Shown piece after piece: positions 16,311-25,566 of a stretch of 64,000 nt of DNA. The position numbers were made by a program, and so were the translations under genes. A model generated the notes under the pieces. It had not been told where the DNA came from and ran no database searches. It was given only the letters and a program-made list of their open reading frames with translations. This DNA comes from Levilactobacillus namurensis. Lineage in GTDB: Bacteria; Bacillota; Bacilli; Lactobacillales; Lactobacillaceae. The DNA lies in NCBI RefSeq assembly GCF_032197885.1, contig NZ_CP134159.1:1302001-1366000 (forward strand). The letters are read 5' to 3'. Within the stretch, counting starts at the first letter, position 1. Every line of letters starts with the position of its first letter.

Positions 16311-16718
16311 ATGCGTTCTTGTGCCCGTTGCTTTGTCCATGATTGTCAGACTGATACGATTTTGTTGGTTGAACGTTTCAAAGACCGTCGGCATTATTGG
16401 ACGGTCCCCGGTGGGGGCATCTTGGCGGGAGAAACACCGGCCAAGACGGTTCAACGCGAACTCGATGAAGAGCTCCTCTTTCAAGTTCAAGCTGACCAGT
16501 TAGAGCTCCTGACTCGCGTGGTGCGTTTGGGGCAACCGGAGACCTACTTCGTGGCTGACGAGCAGGTGACCCCTGAACTTTCGGTGCACAGTGTCGAGCT
16601 GGCCCGCAGTACGGCGACCAACCGGTATCAGCCCCAGTGGGTGCCCCGGCGAGACGTGCCGGCCAAGTTACCCTACTTAGCCGACGTTGCCCGGTTAGTG
16701 GTGGAACGCGAAGCCTAG
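16311..16718 (+). CDS. NUDIX hydrolase
   Basis: A 135-residue Nudix protein. The Nudix box is GGILAGE-x7-RELDEELLF (about residues 37-60), keeping G, E and the REx2EE metal ligands. It hydrolyses a nucleoside diphosphate linked to another group. CARCF at the start could be a residual metal or structural motif. AAAAGGAG precedes the ATG and a terminator follows; single-gene unit. Confidence 0.85.
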   Translation: MRSCARCFVHDCQTDTILLVERFKDRRHYWTVPGGGILAGETPAKTVQRELDEELLFQVQADQLELLTRVVRLGQPETYFVADEQVTPELSVHSVELARSTATNRYQPQWVPRRDVPAKLPYLADVARLVVEREA

Positions 16719-16736
16719 AAGAACTTAGATGAAACG

Positions 16737-16798
16737 AAGGCGTTAAGTGGCGTCGTGAAGAGCCTTGGCTCTTGACGGGTGGCCCTTAACGCCTTTTT
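16737..16798 (+). terminator. Intrinsic terminator after the NUDIX gene
   Basis: AAGGCGTTAAG pairs with CTTAACGCC(TT), with an inner AAGAGCC/GGCTCTT stem, followed by TTTTT. Confidence 0.85.
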
Positions 16799-16834
16799 AG
16801 TCTGCCCGATTCAAGAGTAACGATAGCTTTTGTG

Positions 16835-16863
16835 TTGACAAATGTAAACGATGGCGGTATGCT
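16835..16863 (+). promoter_or_regulatory. Copper operon promoter
   Basis: TTGACA, 17 nt, TATGCT. The -35 box overlaps the first CopY box. Confidence 0.85.
16837..16846 (+). promoter_or_regulatory. CopY/CopR operator (cop box 1)
   Basis: GACAAATGTA fits KACANNTGTA, overlapping the -35 box. No copY gene lies in the window, so the repressor acts from elsewhere. Confidence 0.75.
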
Positions 16864-16876
16864 ACGTACTGAGGTT

Positions 16877-16886
16877 TACAGATGTA
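16877..16886 (+). promoter_or_regulatory. CopY/CopR operator (cop box 2)
   Basis: TACAGATGTA inside the longer palindrome GTTTACAGATGTAAAC (16874-16889), just after the expected transcription start. Confidence 0.85.
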
Positions 16887-16928
16887 AACAATCGAAACAG
16901 TCATGATTAAATATTGGAGGTAGGCAGA

Positions 16929-17300
16929 ATGCTTAAAATTAGTGTGTTAATTGTGGGGTTAGCCATTATTGGTTTTATCTTTTGGTGGTTCTTCGGCAAG
17001 CATGCCGTGGCGACGGAGACGGCGGTTGCGACGCAAGCGGGCCAGTCCGTGGACGTTGAAGTCAACGGGGGCTATTCTCCGGAGAAAATCGTTTTGAAGC
17101 AAGGCGTGCCAGCGACCTTGACCTTTACCCGGAAGGATGCGTCGAGTTGTTTGGACCGGGTCGTTTTCAGTGACTTCGGGATCAACCAAGAGTTACCCAA
17201 GGATCAACCGCAGACCATTCAGATCGATACCAGCCATGCTGGACAATACGAATGGGCATGTGGCATGGATATGTTCCACGGTAGTTTAGTGATCAAATAA
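16929..17300 (+). CDS. Membrane-anchored cupredoxin-like copper protein
   Basis: A 123-residue protein: one N-terminal transmembrane helix (about residues 3-20), then a cupredoxin-like beta domain (VDVEVNGGYSPEKIVLKQG). Copper ligands are suggested by SSCLDRVVF and by CGMDMFHGS near the C-terminus (Cys, Met, His). The helix should place the domain outside the cell, either handing Cu to or accepting it from the ATPase encoded two genes downstream. TTGGAGG 9 nt before ATG 16929 decides the start over an in-frame TTG. Confidence 0.82.
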   Translation: MLKISVLIVGLAIIGFIFWWFFGKHAVATETAVATQAGQSVDVEVNGGYSPEKIVLKQGVPATLTFTRKDASSCLDRVVFSDFGINQELPKDQPQTIQIDTSHAGQYEWACGMDMFHGSLVIK

Positions 17301-17313
17301 GGAGGACGTTAAC

Positions 17314-17589
17314 ATGACGAATACAGCACAAAACAAGGCCGTCACGGTCGCCGGGGGCTACCAACCCCAAACGGTTCATTTTCAACAGGGAGTCCCCGCA
17401 ACACTGAGCTTCACGCGAACCAGTGCTCAAGGGTGTCTGGATGTGGTGCACTCATCTGAATTGGGCTTTGAGACCGACTTGCCGTTGGATACTGTGAAAA
17501 CGGTCAAGATTCCCACGGATCAAGCGGGAACGTTTACGTTTAGTTGCGGGATGGACATGTTCTCTGGAAGCGTGGTGATTGATCAATGA
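17314..17589 (+). CDS. Cytosolic cupredoxin-like copper protein
   Basis: A 91-residue paralogue of the preceding protein without the membrane anchor or a signal peptide. It keeps the same domain ([20 protein letters not shown]), the first Cys ([13 protein letters not shown]) and the CGMDMFSGS block. A cytosolic copper carrier is the simple inference; the encoded CopA lacks the usual N-terminal HMA domain and no copZ is visible, so this protein may take over delivery. The gene follows the anchored form by 13 nt (GGAGG site) and overlaps copA by 4 nt. Confidence 0.8.
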   Translation: MTNTAQNKAVTVAGGYQPQTVHFQQGVPATLSFTRTSAQGCLDVVHSSELGFETDLPLDTVKTVKIPTDQAGTFTFSCGMDMFSGSVVIDQ

Positions 17590-19511
17590 GTATTAACAAG
17601 CGTTTCTGGATCTCGTTAGTGTTATCCTTACCCATGCTCGTGGGAATGATTCTGATGCCCTTTGGTCGGATGATTCCGGGGGGCGCCTGGACCCAATTGG
17701 TACTTACGACGATTATCATGTTAGTTGCCGCTCGGCCGTTTTGGCAGAGTGCTTGGGCGTCGTTTAAAAAGCACCATGCCAATATGGATACGCTGGTCGC
17801 CATTGGGACGTTGACGGCCTACGTCTACAGTATCTACGCCATGCTGACTGCCCAACCCGTCTTCTTTGAAAGTGCGGCGTTTGTCACGACTTTCGTCCTG
17901 TTGGGCCAGGTGTTCGAAGAACGCATGCGTAATAATGCGTCCAACGCGGTCGAAAAATTGGTCGACTTGCAGGCCAAAGAGGCCGAGGTCTTACGGGACG
18001 GGCACTTTGTCCGGGTTCCACTGGCTGAAGTGGTTGCCGGAGATACGGTGCGCGTTAAGCCCGGCCAAAAGATTCCGGTAGATGGCGTGATTCTGGAAGG
18101 GACGTCAACGGTTGATGAGTCGATGGTCACGGGAGAAAGTATGCCAGTGACTAAGCACGTCGATGATGCCGTCATCGGGTCGACGATGAACAGCAACGGA
18201 ACCTTTCTTTTCCGGGCCAATAAGGTGGGAGACGACACCATGCTGGCTCAGATTGTGGAGTTGGTCAAAAAAGCCCAGAACAGTCATGCGCCGATCCAGA
18301 AGTTAACGGATAAAGTTTCCGATATCTTCGTGCCGGTGGTCCTAAGCCTGTCCATTTTGACCTTCTTAGTGTGGTACGTCTTCTTAGGAGCCCCGGTCGC
18401 CAACGCGTTAGTCTTCGCGGTAGCGGTGGTCGTCATTGCCTGCCCTTGTGCGTTAGGCTTAGCTACTCCCACGGCCTTGATGGTCGGTACTGGTCGGGGG
18501 GCCAAGATGGGCATCTTGATCAAAAACGGTGAAGTCTTAGAAGCCGTTAACGATGTCCGGACCGTAGTCTTCGACAAGACGGGGACAATCACGGTGGGTC
18601 AACCACAAGTGACGGACATCATTGGCGACCGCAACCGGGTCTTGCAGGTGGCGGCTAGCTTGGAAAGTGGTTCGGAGCATCCATTAGCGTCAGCTATTTT
18701 AGACCAAGCGCAGACGGATCAGGTGACTCCCCAGACTGTTGCTCAATTCCAGGCCGTTGAGGGCCAGGGGGTGACCGCAACGGTGAACCATCAGCTGGCG
18801 TTCGTGGGGAATCATAAGTTAGCCAGTCAAGCTGAAGTAACGCCGACACTGGCCCAACAAGCTGCCCAATTGCAACGTGAAGCTAAGACGGTGGTTTATG
18901 TTGGGGTGGCTGACCAAGTCATCGGCTTGATCGCCATTCAAGACGCCCCTAAGCCTACTTCTCGTGAAGCCATTGCGGCATTAAAAGCCCGGGGCTTGAA
19001 GACCGTGATGCTAACTGGAGATAACCAACGGGTTGCGGAAGCTGTTGCGCAAGATGTCGGGATCGATCAGGTGATTGCGGACGTCTTACCCAGTGATAAG
19101 GCCGACCATGTCGCCGCCTTGCAAGCGGACGGCAAAGTCGCCTTTGTCGGGGATGGGATTAACGATGCACCGGCTTTGACCACGGCAGACGTTGGGATTG
19201 CGATGGGTTCGGGAACGGACATCGCCATTGACGCCGGAGGAATCGTTTTAGTCAAGAACGACTTACGCGACGTTGACCGGGCCCTGGCACTAAGCCGCAA
19301 GACGTTTAACCGGATTAAGTTGAACCTCTTCTGGGCGTTCATCTATAACGTCTTGGGGATTCCGGTAGCGGCCGGCGTCTTCTTCACCTTAGGGGTAACG
19401 TTAAGCCCTGAACTCGCGGGGCTAGCGATGGCCTTCAGTTCATTATCAGTGGTCACGAGTTCCGTCTTGTTGAACCGGGCCAAGATTCAAAGTCACGTGA
19501 GCGTGGCCTAG
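17586..19511 (+). CDS. copA: Cu+-exporting P1B-type ATPase without HMA domain
   Basis: A 641-residue copper pump. Motifs: TGES (182), CPC (286-288, metal site), DKTGT (Asp330 phosphorylated), SEHP (365), GDGIND (522-527). YN in the penultimate helix and [12 protein letters not shown] in the last fit Cu+-specific P1B-1 pumps. Typical CopA proteins carry one or two HMA domains before the first helix (about 720-800 aa); here the protein begins almost at helix 1. It is translationally coupled to the cytosolic cupredoxin gene and controlled by the cop boxes at 16837-16886. Confidence 0.93.
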   Translation: MSINKRFWISLVLSLPMLVGMILMPFGRMIPGGAWTQLVLTTIIMLVAARPFWQSAWASFKKHHANMDTLVAIGTLTAYVYSIYAMLTAQPVFFESAAFVTTFVLLGQVFEERMRNNASNAVEKLVDLQAKEAEVLRDGHFVRVPLAEVVAGDTVRVKPGQKIPVDGVILEGTSTVDESMVTGESMPVTKHVDDAVIGSTMNSNGTFLFRANKVGDDTMLAQIVELVKKAQNSHAPIQKLTDKVSDIFVPVVLSLSILTFLVWYVFLGAPVANALVFAVAVVVIACPCALGLATPTALMVGTGRGAKMGILIKNGEVLEAVNDVRTVVFDKTGTITVGQPQVTDIIGDRNRVLQVAASLESGSEHPLASAILDQAQTDQVTPQTVAQFQAVEGQGVTATVNHQLAFVGNHKLASQAEVTPTLAQQAAQLQREAKTVVYVGVADQVIGLIAIQDAPKPTSREAIAALKARGLKTVMLTGDNQRVAEAVAQDVGIDQVIADVLPSDKADHVAALQADGKVAFVGDGINDAPALTTADVGIAMGSGTDIAIDAGGIVLVKNDLRDVDRALALSRKTFNRIKLNLFWAFIYNVLGIPVAAGVFFTLGVTLSPELAGLAMAFSSLSVVTSSVLLNRAKIQSHVSVA

Positions 19512-19594
19512 TTCGTCCGAGATCGGTAAGCTCATGGGGGCTTGCGACCAACGATGAACTGTGGTAACCTGTGCTTATCTAAATCAATGTTAAA

Positions 19595-19860
19595 AACCAT
19601 AGAAAAAGACGAGTACGTTGGGTGGTCTGGTGTTAGCGAACTAAGGATGGTGGAAGCTTAGTGACCAGCCCCCAAACGAAAAAACACCTTTTCTGTTGCC
19701 ATCTGAACTGTTTGAAGTAGGATGCGCCGTGGCCGACACGTTATCGTTCGGAGCGTATAGTTGTACGCATAAGACGGTTTGGCAACAAACAAATTGGGTG
19801 GTACCGCGGAAAGATCTTTCGTCCCGACTTTGGGGATGAAGGGTCTTTTTTTATGGTCTT
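19595..19860 (+). promoter_or_regulatory. T-box leader, apparent Asn specifier (AAC)
   Basis: Stem I base AGAAAA (19601) pairs with TTTTCT; the specifier loop has AGTA (19612-19615) opposite AAC (19683-19685) followed by A. The T-box TTGGGTGGTACCGCG (19793-19807) is followed by a terminator (about 19812-19852) ending in U7. The AAC specifier agrees with the downstream asparaginyl-tRNA synthetase. Confidence 0.9.
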
Positions 19861-19892
19861 TAACCTGGTAATAGCGAAGGGAGATTGAACAC

Positions 19893-21287
19893 ATGACAGA
19901 AGTTTTAGTGAAAGATTTATTCGGTGATCAACATTTTGCCGAAGATGATCAGATTACATTGCACGGGTGGGTGCGGACGATTCGGAGCTCCAAGAAGATT
20001 GGGTTCATTGAATTAAACGACGGCTCGACGATTAAGAACGCGCAGATCGTGATGAAGGCTAACGACGTCGAGAATTACGCGGACGTTGCGAAGTTCCCCA
20101 TCAGTTCGACCATTGCGGTGACGGGAACGGTCGCCTACACGCCGGATGCTAAGCAGCCGTTAGAAATTCATGCGGCAACGATTACGTTAGAGGGGGCTTC
20201 TGATAGCGATTATCCGCTGCAAAAGAAGGCCCACACTTACGAGTATCTGCGGACCATTGCCCACTTGCGGCCCCGGACCAACACGTTCTACGCGGTCTTC
20301 CGGATTCGGTCATTGGCGGCCTTTGCGGTGCACCAATACTTGCAAGAACACGGCTTTAACTACCTGAACACGCCGATCATTACCGGAAGCGATGCGGAAG
20401 GGGCCGGCCAGATGTTCCGGGCGACCACGTTGGATATGAACAACTTGCCGTTGACGGATGAAGGTAAGGTCGATAACTCCAAGGACTTCTTCCGCAAAGA
20501 GACTAACTTGACGGTTAGTGGTCAGTTGGAAGCGGAAGCCTTTGCGCTGGCACTACGGAAGGTCTACACGTTTGGCCCAACGTTCCGGGCAGAGAACTCA
20601 CATACCCAACGCCACGCTTCTGAGTTCTGGATGATTGAACCAGAAATGGCGTTTGAGGATCTGGACGACGATATCGTGACGATTGAGGCGCTGATCAAGG
20701 CCGTGGTGGGGTATGTTCTGGACCATGCCCAAGATGAATTAGCCTTCTTGAACGATAACGTGGATGACCAGTTGATCGCACGCTTAGAGAAGACCCGCGA
20801 CGAAAAATTTGCGCGGTTGACCTACACGGAAGCCATCAAGGAACTGGAAAATGCGGACGTCGACTTCGACGTTCCCGTATACTGGGGCCTGGATCTGGAA
20901 GCCGAGCACGAACGGTACTTGTGTGAACACATCTATAACAAGCCGGTCTTCTTAACGGACTACCCGAAGGAAATCAAGGCCTTCTACATGCGGGCTAACG
21001 ACGATGGGAAGACGGTGGCGGCCGTTGACCTGTTGGTTCCAGAAATCGGAGAATTAGTCGGAGGGAGTCAACGTGAAGAACGGTTGGCTGTCTTGGACCA
21101 GAAGATTAAGGACAACCACATGCCAGCCGAAGAGTACGCTTGGTACGAAGATCTCCGGAAGTACGGAGAAACCAAGCACTCTGGGTTTGGGATTGGGTTT
21201 GAACGACTAGTCATGTACGTCACGGGGATGGAAAACATCCGTGACGTGATCCCTTACCCTCGGACGCCGGGTAACGCTGAATTTTAA
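19893..21287 (+). CDS. asnS: Asparaginyl-tRNA synthetase
   Basis: A 464-residue class IIb synthetase. It has an OB-fold anticodon domain first (about residues 15-105, [23 protein letters not shown] in pieces), then the catalytic domain with motif 2 ([23 protein letters not shown]) and motif 3 ([15 protein letters not shown]). It resembles the E. coli-type AsnRS (466 aa) rather than the ~430-residue form usual next to dnaD in lactobacilli, so it may be a second copy. Induced through the T-box when tRNA-Asn is uncharged. Confidence 0.93.
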   Translation: MTEVLVKDLFGDQHFAEDDQITLHGWVRTIRSSKKIGFIELNDGSTIKNAQIVMKANDVENYADVAKFPISSTIAVTGTVAYTPDAKQPLEIHAATITLEGASDSDYPLQKKAHTYEYLRTIAHLRPRTNTFYAVFRIRSLAAFAVHQYLQEHGFNYLNTPIITGSDAEGAGQMFRATTLDMNNLPLTDEGKVDNSKDFFRKETNLTVSGQLEAEAFALALRKVYTFGPTFRAENSHTQRHASEFWMIEPEMAFEDLDDDIVTIEALIKAVVGYVLDHAQDELAFLNDNVDDQLIARLEKTRDEKFARLTYTEAIKELENADVDFDVPVYWGLDLEAEHERYLCEHIYNKPVFLTDYPKEIKAFYMRANDDGKTVAAVDLLVPEIGELVGGSQREERLAVLDQKIKDNHMPAEEYAWYEDLRKYGETKHSGFGIGFERLVMYVTGMENIRDVIPYPRTPGNAEF

Positions 21288-21297
21288 GGTAAACGAA

Positions 21298-21333
21298 AAA
21301 TTTCCTGGAAGATTATTCCAGGAAATTTTTTTT
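21298..21333 (+). terminator. Terminator after asnS
   Basis: AAATTTCCTGGAA / TTCCAGGAAATTT stem with a tail of T; usable from both sides. Confidence 0.9.
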
Positions 21334-21353
21334 GCTGACGTAAATGAACTGGG

Positions 21354-22040
21354 TTACTTGAGGAGATCGATGAGCTCTGGGAGCGTCGTGATTTGATAAG
21401 TGGGGGTTGCGTGAGAGGTGTTGGGAAGCTGGTGTGGATTGTACCAAACACTTGCTAATTGGGCGTTATTGGCGCCTTGGATGTCGGCGGATAGGGAATC
21501 ACCGATAACGAGATAATCGGTGGTTGCCGCCTGGGGCCACCCCGCTTGGACTTGGGTAAAGAATTGGCGGTCGGGCTTGCTGGCGTGCAAGTCTTCCGAC
21601 AAGAAGACCTGATCGAAGTATTGATCCAGATGGGAATCCGCCAATTGGCGGTCTTGCTTGGCTCGGGTTCCGTTAGAGATTACGGCCAGTTGATAATGAG
21701 CGGCCTTTAAGCGGGCTAAAATATCCTGGGCGTGGGGCATTAGTGCGTGTTCAGCGAAAAAGTGCTGTTGAAAGGCCCGTTCGTAGGTGGGACCATCAAC
21801 CGTGATGCCGTAGTGGGCAAAGTACCGTTCGAACCGGGTATTGATGAGCGTTTCGCGGGTTAACTTTTGTTGTTCGAAGTCGGCCCACATGATCTGCTGC
21901 AGGCGATGCCAGTAAGCCACCTGTTGATCATTGAAAGCAAAATCAAAGGGTAACGCTAATTTGCGTAGGGCGTTTTGGGCGTTCGTGTCGGTGTCGAAAA
22001 GGGTCTGGTCTAAGTCGAAGAGTAGAATTGGAAAATCCAT
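21354..22040 (-). CDS. HAD phosphatase, YjjG/noncanonical pyrimidine nucleotidase type
   Basis: A 228-residue HAD hydrolase. Motif I FDLDQTLFDTD (Asp nucleophile near residue 9), motif II VISNGTRAKQ, motif III lysine in SKPDRQFF and motif IV VIGDSLSADIQGA are all present, with a helical cap after motif I. The pattern fits the YjjG (TIGR02254) group, which dephosphorylates odd pyrimidine nucleotides. Single gene, convergent with asnS. Confidence 0.85.
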   Translation of the reverse strand: MDFPILLFDLDQTLFDTDTNAQNALRKLALPFDFAFNDQQVAYWHRLQQIMWADFEQQKLTRETLINTRFERYFAHYGITVDGPTYERAFQQHFFAEHALMPHAQDILARLKAAHYQLAVISNGTRAKQDRQLADSHLDQYFDQVFLSEDLHASKPDRQFFTQVQAGWPQAATTDYLVIGDSLSADIQGANNAQLASVWYNPHQLPNTSHATPTYQITTLPELIDLLK

Positions 22041-22220
22041 GGTACAGTCAGCTCCTGAAAAAGTTTAGTTAGGTCTAACTTTAGCACAGATGGAACCTGA
22101 CCGGGAGACAAAAAAATGAATATCAACTATTTAATACCGGGGGAAAACTTGTTACACTAGGAACGATAGTTGAATAGTCGACTTTCCAACTGTTGAATTT
22201 CTTAAGTTTTTTGGAGGCTA

Positions 22221-23078
22221 ATGGAACAGATGCAAATCAAAATTAAACGGTATTGTGTCGGGGGGATTCTCCTGCTAATGGGGAGTTTGCTGGGGCTAAT
22301 GGGTCCCCAGCAGTTGGTGCACGCTGCTTCGACCACGCCAATGACCCCAACCCTTTACTTTCACGGGGCACCCAGTAGCTACCATTCGGAGCGGCATATG
22401 GTTGGCGCGGCGAAGAAGGCTGGTGTGACTAAGTCGGTCATTCGCGCGGACGTTGCGGCGAGTGGTCGGGTGACCTTAGTCGGGAAGTTTAAATCCACTT
22501 CACGAACGCCAATCGTTGAAGTTAATTTTTTGAACACGCGGAATACGAATTACGTGACCAATGGCCGTTGGGTCCGCAACGTGGTACGAAAGTTACAAGC
22601 CACCTATCACTTTAAGCAGATGAATATGGTGGGTCATTCGACGGGGAATTTGGCGATTGCGTACTACTTATTAGCTAACTCGACCAACCGACGGCTACCT
22701 AAGCTGGCTAAATTTGTGTCCTTGGGTGGTCATTACGATGGGGTCCTGAATGAGGGGGACTGGCCTCACCGGATTCAATTGACGGCGGCGGGCCGGCCAA
22801 CGCCCATGGATTCAGCCTATCGGCGGTTGTTAAAGCTGCGACAACGGTATCCGAAGAAACAAACGGCGGTTTTGAACATTTACGGTGACTTGGGTAATGG
22901 GACGGATTCTGATGGACGGGTCACCAATAATTCGTCTAAATCCTTACGTTACTTGCTGGCAAAACGGGCTAAAAGTTATCGTGAGCGGCAGTTTAAAGGC
23001 GCGGGGGCCCAACATAGTCGGCTACACCACAACGCCCAAGTCGACCGGACCATGATCAAGTTTCTTTGGGATAAGTAA
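22221..23078 (+). CDS. Secreted alpha/beta hydrolase, DUF915 family
   Basis: A 285-residue protein with a signal peptide (positive start, hydrophobic core IGGILLLMGSLLGLMG-like, cleavage near HAA, residue ~37). The mature part has the oxyanion strand TLYFHGAPSS, the nucleophile elbow GHSTGN (near residue 140) and a late His (QHSRLHHN), as in DUF915 hydrolases common in lactobacilli. Substrate unknown; a cell-surface esterase or lipase-like role is likely. TTGGAGG precedes the ATG. Confidence 0.85.
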   Translation: MEQMQIKIKRYCVGGILLLMGSLLGLMGPQQLVHAASTTPMTPTLYFHGAPSSYHSERHMVGAAKKAGVTKSVIRADVAASGRVTLVGKFKSTSRTPIVEVNFLNTRNTNYVTNGRWVRNVVRKLQATYHFKQMNMVGHSTGNLAIAYYLLANSTNRRLPKLAKFVSLGGHYDGVLNEGDWPHRIQLTAAGRPTPMDSAYRRLLKLRQRYPKKQTAVLNIYGDLGNGTDSDGRVTNNSSKSLRYLLAKRAKSYRERQFKGAGAQHSRLHHNAQVDRTMIKFLWDK

Positions 23079-23081
23079 AGC

Positions 23082-23115
23082 AGTCTTCTAACCATTTACG
23101 GTTGGAAGGCTTTTT
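23082..23115 (+). terminator. Terminator after the DUF915 gene
   Basis: AGTCTTCTAACC / GGTTGGAAGGCT stem followed by TTTTT. Confidence 0.85.
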
Positions 23116-23299
23116 AATCGGCTTAATGAATAATTATGATGCTTTATTGAATATTTAATCGAAAATAATAAGAAAATTAATCAGCACGACCATATGCTCG
23201 ACAGGTGATCATTGCAGTCAGTAAAGCGTTGCCAGCGAATTTTGAACCTGGTAAGCTAAGCGAGTACCAATTAAATAAAGATTCCTGAGGAGGATATTT

Positions 23300-25174
23300 A
23301 TGAGTGCAACACCACATGGATTGCATAAAGCATTACTGAGTTTATTAGTCCCAATGATGGTGGTCAGCGGCACGGGGAATTTAACCACCCTAGCGCAGGC
23401 TAGTGACCGACCAGCCGACGTGGTTCGGGTCACCCACCAACAACCAGAGGACCAGTACAGCTCTGTGTTGAGTGAACCTAATTTTCAGCACCGGGATCGG
23501 CATCACCGGCATGATATTCCGGTTCAATTTTTAGGGATCAACGACCTACACGGGGGCCTGGATACTTCCGGTAAGGCCTACATCGGGGGAAAGGTTTACG
23601 AGAATACGGGAAATGTTAGTCGCTTGGCAGCCTATCTCGACCAGGCTCAGCGGCAATTTCGCCACGTTCACTTGTCCCGGAACACGTTCCGCGTGCAAGC
23701 CGGAGACATGGTGGGGGCTTCGCCTGCCAATTCCACTTTGTTAGCACACGAGCCTACCATGCATGCTTTACGGGCCATGAAGTTTCAGATCGGAACGTTG
23801 GGTAACCACGAATTTGACCAAGGCTTACCCGAATTCAACCGGATTCTGACGGGTGGCCGTCCGGGCAAGGACGCAGACAAGTTGATTCAACGGTACCCCC
23901 ACCTAGCTTCTAAGATGCAAGAGGTCGTGGCTAACGTGGTTCGCAAGGATAATGGGAAGCAACCTTACGGATACCGGCCGTACACGATTCGGACGGTGCG
24001 CGCCCACGGACGTAGCGCAAAGGTCGGCTTCATCGGTATCGAAACCACGGAATTACCAACGTTGACCTATGAACGGAATTACAAGGACTACAAAGTCTTG
24101 GACGAAGCCAAGACGATTGCCAAGTATGATCGAATCTTGAACGCGAAGGGTGTTAAGGCGGTAGTGGTCTTAGCACACCGGGGTGTCCAGAACAACAAGA
24201 CTAGTGCTTGGGGGAATGGTGTTGATATTCTACAACGCGTGAATAAACTTGACCCCCACAACAATGTTGGCCTGTTTGTCGGGGCCCATACACACATGTA
24301 TGGGAATGCTTTAGTGGGCAAGACCCACGTTGTTCAGGCCTTATCCAGTGCCCGGGCGTTTGATGACACTCAGGGCTACATTAATCCTAAGACGGGTAAG
24401 TTTAGTGCACTAGAGACTCACGTTTACCCGGTATTGTCGGCTAAAGCTGACCCTAAGACCAAGAGTAACCGGCGGGTTGCTCGGATTATTAAAGATGCCA
24501 ATCGGCGGGTTGCCGGTAAGATCAATGCCGTGATTGGTAAGGCAGCTTCCGCAGAAGCTATTAAGCAAGCTTCAACGGCGAACGGTGAATCCCCCGTGGG
24601 CGAATTAGTGGTGGATGGTCAGTTATTCGAAGCCCAGAAGAACGGGCTTAAGGCAGACTTTGCGATGACCAACTCCGGTGGGGTCCGGTCTAGTTTAAAT
24701 GTCGACGCTAACCAGGCCATCACTTGGGGTGCGGCTCAGGCCGTACAACCATTCGGGAACGTCTTGCAAGTCGTTGAAATGACGGGAGCGCAAGTGATTA
24801 AAGCCTTAAATAACCAATACAGTGGGGGCTTTAAGGAATTACAAGTCGCGGGGTTACGTTACACGTTCGCAGCTCAAGGAAAGACTAAACAAGTTGTACA
24901 AGTGACCAAAGCCGATGGACAGCCGTTAGATCCACAAGCTACCTACCGGGTAGTGATTAACGACTTCTTACACGGGAACAAGAGCTTTACCTTCCAAGGG
25001 ACCAAGATTGTAGGGTCTCTGGCTTCTGATACTGAAGTGTTTGTGCAATACGTGAAGGATATGCAGGCGGCGGGTAAGCCAATCGTTGCCCCTCAAGCTA
25101 ACCGCAAAGTATTTGTGAAAGCAGATGCTGCGGTGCTGGGGACGACGTTGCCTAATGCGCAACCAGCAGCTTAA
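23300..25174 (+). CDS. Secreted bifunctional metallophosphatase/5'-nucleotidase
   Basis: A 624-residue secreted enzyme. A signal peptide (about 35 residues, cleavage near AQA) is followed by the metallophosphoesterase domain: INDLHGG (near 80), AGDMVGASP, GNHEFDQG (near 170), VVLAHRG and GAHTHMYG (near 330). The C-terminal nucleotidase domain has MTNSGGVRSSL and VQPFGNVLQVVEMTG. It releases phosphate and nucleosides from external nucleotides. No LPxTG anchor is visible; the end (LGTTLPNAQPAA) is not a sorting signal. GGAGG precedes the ATG. Confidence 0.92.
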   Translation: MSATPHGLHKALLSLLVPMMVVSGTGNLTTLAQASDRPADVVRVTHQQPEDQYSSVLSEPNFQHRDRHHRHDIPVQFLGINDLHGGLDTSGKAYIGGKVYENTGNVSRLAAYLDQAQRQFRHVHLSRNTFRVQAGDMVGASPANSTLLAHEPTMHALRAMKFQIGTLGNHEFDQGLPEFNRILTGGRPGKDADKLIQRYPHLASKMQEVVANVVRKDNGKQPYGYRPYTIRTVRAHGRSAKVGFIGIETTELPTLTYERNYKDYKVLDEAKTIAKYDRILNAKGVKAVVVLAHRGVQNNKTSAWGNGVDILQRVNKLDPHNNVGLFVGAHTHMYGNALVGKTHVVQALSSARAFDDTQGYINPKTGKFSALETHVYPVLSAKADPKTKSNRRVARIIKDANRRVAGKINAVIGKAASAEAIKQASTANGESPVGELVVDGQLFEAQKNGLKADFAMTNSGGVRSSLNVDANQAITWGAAQAVQPFGNVLQVVEMTGAQVIKALNNQYSGGFKELQVAGLRYTFAAQGKTKQVVQVTKADGQPLDPQATYRVVINDFLHGNKSFTFQGTKIVGSLASDTEVFVQYVKDMQAAGKPIVAPQANRKVFVKADAAVLGTTLPNAQPAA

Positions 25175-25176
25175 GC

Positions 25177-25206
25177 AAAATGCCGGGCCTAGGTCCGGCA
25201 TTTTTT
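25177..25206 (+). terminator. Terminator after the 5'-nucleotidase gene
   Basis: AAAATGCCGG / CCGGCATTTTTT stem with an 8-nt loop. Confidence 0.9.
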
Positions 25207-25298
25207 GTGAATTCGTTGGGTGGCGTATTCGTAAAGCGATGCGTCTGGAGGTGTCCGATTAGTTATGTGGACGATTAGATTCTAAAGCAAGCTGATTT

Positions 25299-25332
25299 GG
25301 TGTTGCTGGGGAAATCCAGCGACACCATTTTT
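25299..25332 (+). terminator. Second, orphan intrinsic terminator
   Basis: GGTGTTGCTGG / CCAGCGACACC (11 pairs, one G-T) followed by ATTTTT, ~120 nt after the previous terminator with no coding sequence between. The rest of 25207-25566 holds no gene that I can see. Confidence 0.7.
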
Positions 25333-25566
25333 AAATATCATAGACGAAGCATCGGCAGCGGCTTAGCCTAGACTGACAGTTGATACGACGTATTGGAAAT
25401 TGAACGAATACGTGATAAATTCTCATTTTTACATAAAACGGTTTACGTTTTACTAGAACGGGACGACGTTGAACGTAAAAATTTAGATTACCCCTTGAAA
25501 TTACAATTAAATTAGATTAAGGTTAGAAAATTGGACATTGAAATTTTGCAAATCGGGAGGCCAAGT

